From Paraglomus occultum (Eukaryota; Glomeromycota; Glomeromycetes; Paraglomerales; Paraglomeraceae), in the NCBI GenBank assembly GCA_910592205.1, contig CAJVPJ010001375.1, forward strand, positions 1 through 10,188: 10,188 nucleotides of DNA, read 5' to 3'. Under the pieces are notes generated by a model. It was not told the DNA's origin. It saw nothing but the letters and a program-made list of their open reading frames with translations, and did no database searches. The translations under genes and the position numbers were made by a program. Below, piece by piece: positions 8,097-10,188 of this stretch (its first letter is position 1; every line of letters begins with the position of its first letter).

Positions 8097-10093
8097 ATGG
8101 CGGCTATACGTTGTACAAGTCTGTTACGCTTCATTCTCCTCCTTTCGGCTCTCATCTTCATTAATGCACAATTCGTCAACCAGGATTACGCGTCTTCCAC
8201 TCAATATGCTATCAACAAATTACAAGCAAAGATAAATACTATTGAAAATAAACTTGAAAATAAATTGGAGGATTTGAGACTTGAGTTGGAAGATATTGAT
8301 CATAGTCTGCAAGAACAGTTGGATGATTTGGAAAATAGTTTTGAGATACTGACACATGACGAGTTTCCTGAGTATTCTATCAGATTGAAGACAGAATCAT
8401 TGTGTGATAAAAGTGTTAAGCAGGTAAGATATGCGCATTTACATGCATATTCTATAATAGGCATCGTACTGTACCTCTACTGTCGACTATTCGCTCACTA
8501 TCCTTTTACCTTTTTAGTACACTGGTTATCTTGATGCCGGCAATAATAGACATTTCTTCTTCTGGTTCTTCGAGTCAAGAAGCAACCCCTCAATTGATCC
8601 AATTGTCTTATGGGTATGTTAGTACATCCAGTCGCTATAATTATTAGCTTTTACTTTGTATCTAACAATGTATGTGACAGCTGAATGGTGGCCCTGGATG
8701 CAGCTCTTTGATGGGGTTATTTTTTGAATTGGGTCCATGCTCGGTTAATGCTGAAGGAACTGACACTGAATTTAATCCTTATTCATGGAATAATAATGCC
8801 TCGGTCATATTTTTAGATCAGGTAGAGCAAACGTTCTCATATGTTTCCATACTGTTTAGGTCTGGGCTTATCGCTGACACTTCCAATGTAAACACAGCCA
8901 ATGAACGTTGGATTTTCTTATGGTACTGGAGTAAATAATACAATGGCTGCAGCCCAGGACGTATTAGCGTTTCTCCAAATATTCTTCAGCAAATATCAAC
9001 AATACAGCCAGTTAGACTTTCATATTGCTGGTGAATCGTAAGTCAGTCTATTATTGTACATGAACGATATAGACGTTATAGTATGGAGCCTATAATAACA
9101 TGATTTGTTTTAATTACCTAGTTACGCAGGTCATTACATTCCGGCTATCGCATATGAAATCCTCACTCACAACTATGCCGTTTCCGGTATCTATGCCGAA
9201 TTCTGCGAATACAAGATCAAGCCAAAAACCAGTATCTTCATCAACTTCAAGTCTGTTCTTATTGGCAATGGTTTTGTTGATCCTCTTATTCAATACAAAT
9301 ACTACCCTGATATGGCTTGCAACTCATCGTATCCCCCGGTGCTCGACTCCGATACTTGTGATAAGATGAGATTGGCGTATCCCAAATGTGCCCAACTCAT
9401 TAACAATTGTTACAAATCACCGAACGCGTCGACTTGTAAACCTGCTTTATCGTACTGCGAGGAAGTGATGATGGGTCCATATGATCGGACCGGGAAGAAT
9501 CCTTATGACGTTAGGAAAGATTGTGGAGAGAACAGCCTATGTTATCCTATCGAGCCTATCGAGAAATATTTGAACCGAGAAGATGTGAAACGCAAACTCG
9601 GTGTGGATCCTGGCATTCGTTATGAAAGTTGTAACAATAACGTTGGCTTCGACTTCGGGAAGGCTGGTGATGAGTCAGTATAGATATGCATATCCCTAAT
9701 CCTGAATTCTAATATGTCATAACAATTAAACTTGTTGTATTTTTGCTTGTCATTAGGACGCGTCCATATCACCGACTAGTTTCCAAATTGCTGGAATCGG
9801 AGATTCGCGTCCTCGTGTATGCAGGTGACGCCGACTATATCTGCAATTGGATTGGCAATGAAGCATGGGTAAGTGCGATCGAATGGTCTGGTAAAAGCGC
9901 ATTCAACGCCGCCAAAGATAAAAAATGGATTACTGAAGACGTATCTAAAGTATGGGCTGGCAATGTCAGAAGTTCAGGATTGCTAACTTGGCTTAGAGTC
10001 TTCAAGGCTGGTCATATGGTACCTTATGACCAACCCTCAAACAGTTTAGACTTCTTTAATCGTTGGATTCAGAACAGAAAGTTATATACATAA
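8097..10093 (+). CDS. Serine carboxypeptidase (peptidase S10, carboxypeptidase Y-like), copy B, 530 aa, altered substrate pocket
   Basis: This is a paralogue of the gene at 3846-5882 with the same intron positions. Exons are 8097-8423, 8518-8613, 8681-8821, 8898-9037, 9122-9673 and 9757-10093 (1593 nt, frame kept). Signal peptide (about 1-24), charged coiled-coil region (about 38-83) and S10 core align along the whole length; three codons are missing in exon 5. The catalytic S235 (GESYAGH), D445 (GDADYICN) and H505 (AGHMVP) are intact, as are the family cysteines, so activity is expected. Positions lining the pockets in yeast carboxypeptidase Y differ: Thr60 is M152, Leu178 is F286, Trp312 is E419 and its neighbour Met313 is T420. 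The usual DQPVNVGF is DQPMNVGF. These changes predict a different preference for C-terminal residues, or reduced activity. A surface stretch after AVSGI (259-266) is unlike copy A and adds a cysteine, C263. Introns are 67-94 nt. Confidence 0.94.
8902..9050 (+). repeat. 149-bp tract identical to 4685-4833 in copy A
   Basis: This is the copy B half of the identical tract. It begins right after the CCAA/CCTG difference at the start of exon 4 and ends in intron 4, where TTATTGTAC replaces CCGTGCATA. It covers the sequence leading to the catalytic serine, and the first two bases of the serine codon itself. Confidence 0.85.
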
Positions 10094-10188
10094 GCTACAG
10101 CATGTGACAAAGGTTTTGGAATGTTTAGTTACTCAGTGCTCATAAAACGTGACAAAAAGAATATTGAAATAAGTTAAAGTTTTTATTT
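10094..10188 (+). terminator. 3' UTR of copy B with poly(A)-like signal
   Basis: The flank is homologous to that of copy A (CTACAGCATGTGACAAA, then ACGTGACAAAAAGAATATTGAAATAAG). At the place of copy A's AATAAA, copy B reads AATAAG (10168-10173), followed by a T-rich run at the window edge. The weaker hexamer may still work, as fungal poly(A) signals are loose. Confidence 0.5.

Overview
The window reads as nuclear DNA of a fungus. It is AT-rich, its genes are cut by short introns (67 to 347 nt, most 74 to 118 nt) with GT..AG borders, and the best-recognised proteins look most like fungal versions: an adenylosuccinate synthetase and two carboxypeptidase Y-like peptidases. An early-diverging lineage (Mucoromycota or Glomeromycotina type) would fit the intron density and base composition, but that is inference. 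Nothing prokaryotic (operons, Shine-Dalgarno sites, CRISPR) is visible.

Layout. Positions 1-666 hold no gene I can recognise, apart from opposed polyadenylation signals near 556-575. A complete six-exon adenylosuccinate synthetase gene (ADE12 type, 439 aa) lies on the minus strand at 667-2605. A 269 bp divergent intergenic region separates it from a two-exon plus-strand gene (2875-3488) for an 88-aa membrane protein that I cannot name with confidence; its intron carries a four-copy 12-bp tandem repeat. Two tandem plus-strand genes follow, 3846-5882 (533 aa, copy A) and 8097-10093 (530 aa, copy B). Both are secreted or vacuolar serine carboxypeptidases of the S10 (carboxypeptidase Y) family, with the same six-exon structure and alignable promoters. 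The 2.2 kb spacer between them is mostly non-coding. It contains a frameshifted minus-strand remnant (about 6631-7066) of a translational GTPase of the EF-G type, probably mitochondrial EF-G, ending next to a strong 15-bp-arm inverted repeat (7092-7138).

How the genes relate. ADE12 (purine synthesis) and the small membrane protein share a divergent promoter region but no evident pathway. The carboxypeptidases are a duplicated pair. Copy A keeps the residues that line the substrate pockets in yeast carboxypeptidase Y. Copy B keeps the catalytic triad but has changed at least three pocket positions, which suggests altered specificity. A 149-bp stretch around exon 4 is identical in both copies, including silent sites and the first intron bases, and looks like recent gene conversion. 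The most interesting parts of the window are this diverging-yet-converting pair, with its unusual coiled-coil N-terminal region, and the GTPase relic between them.
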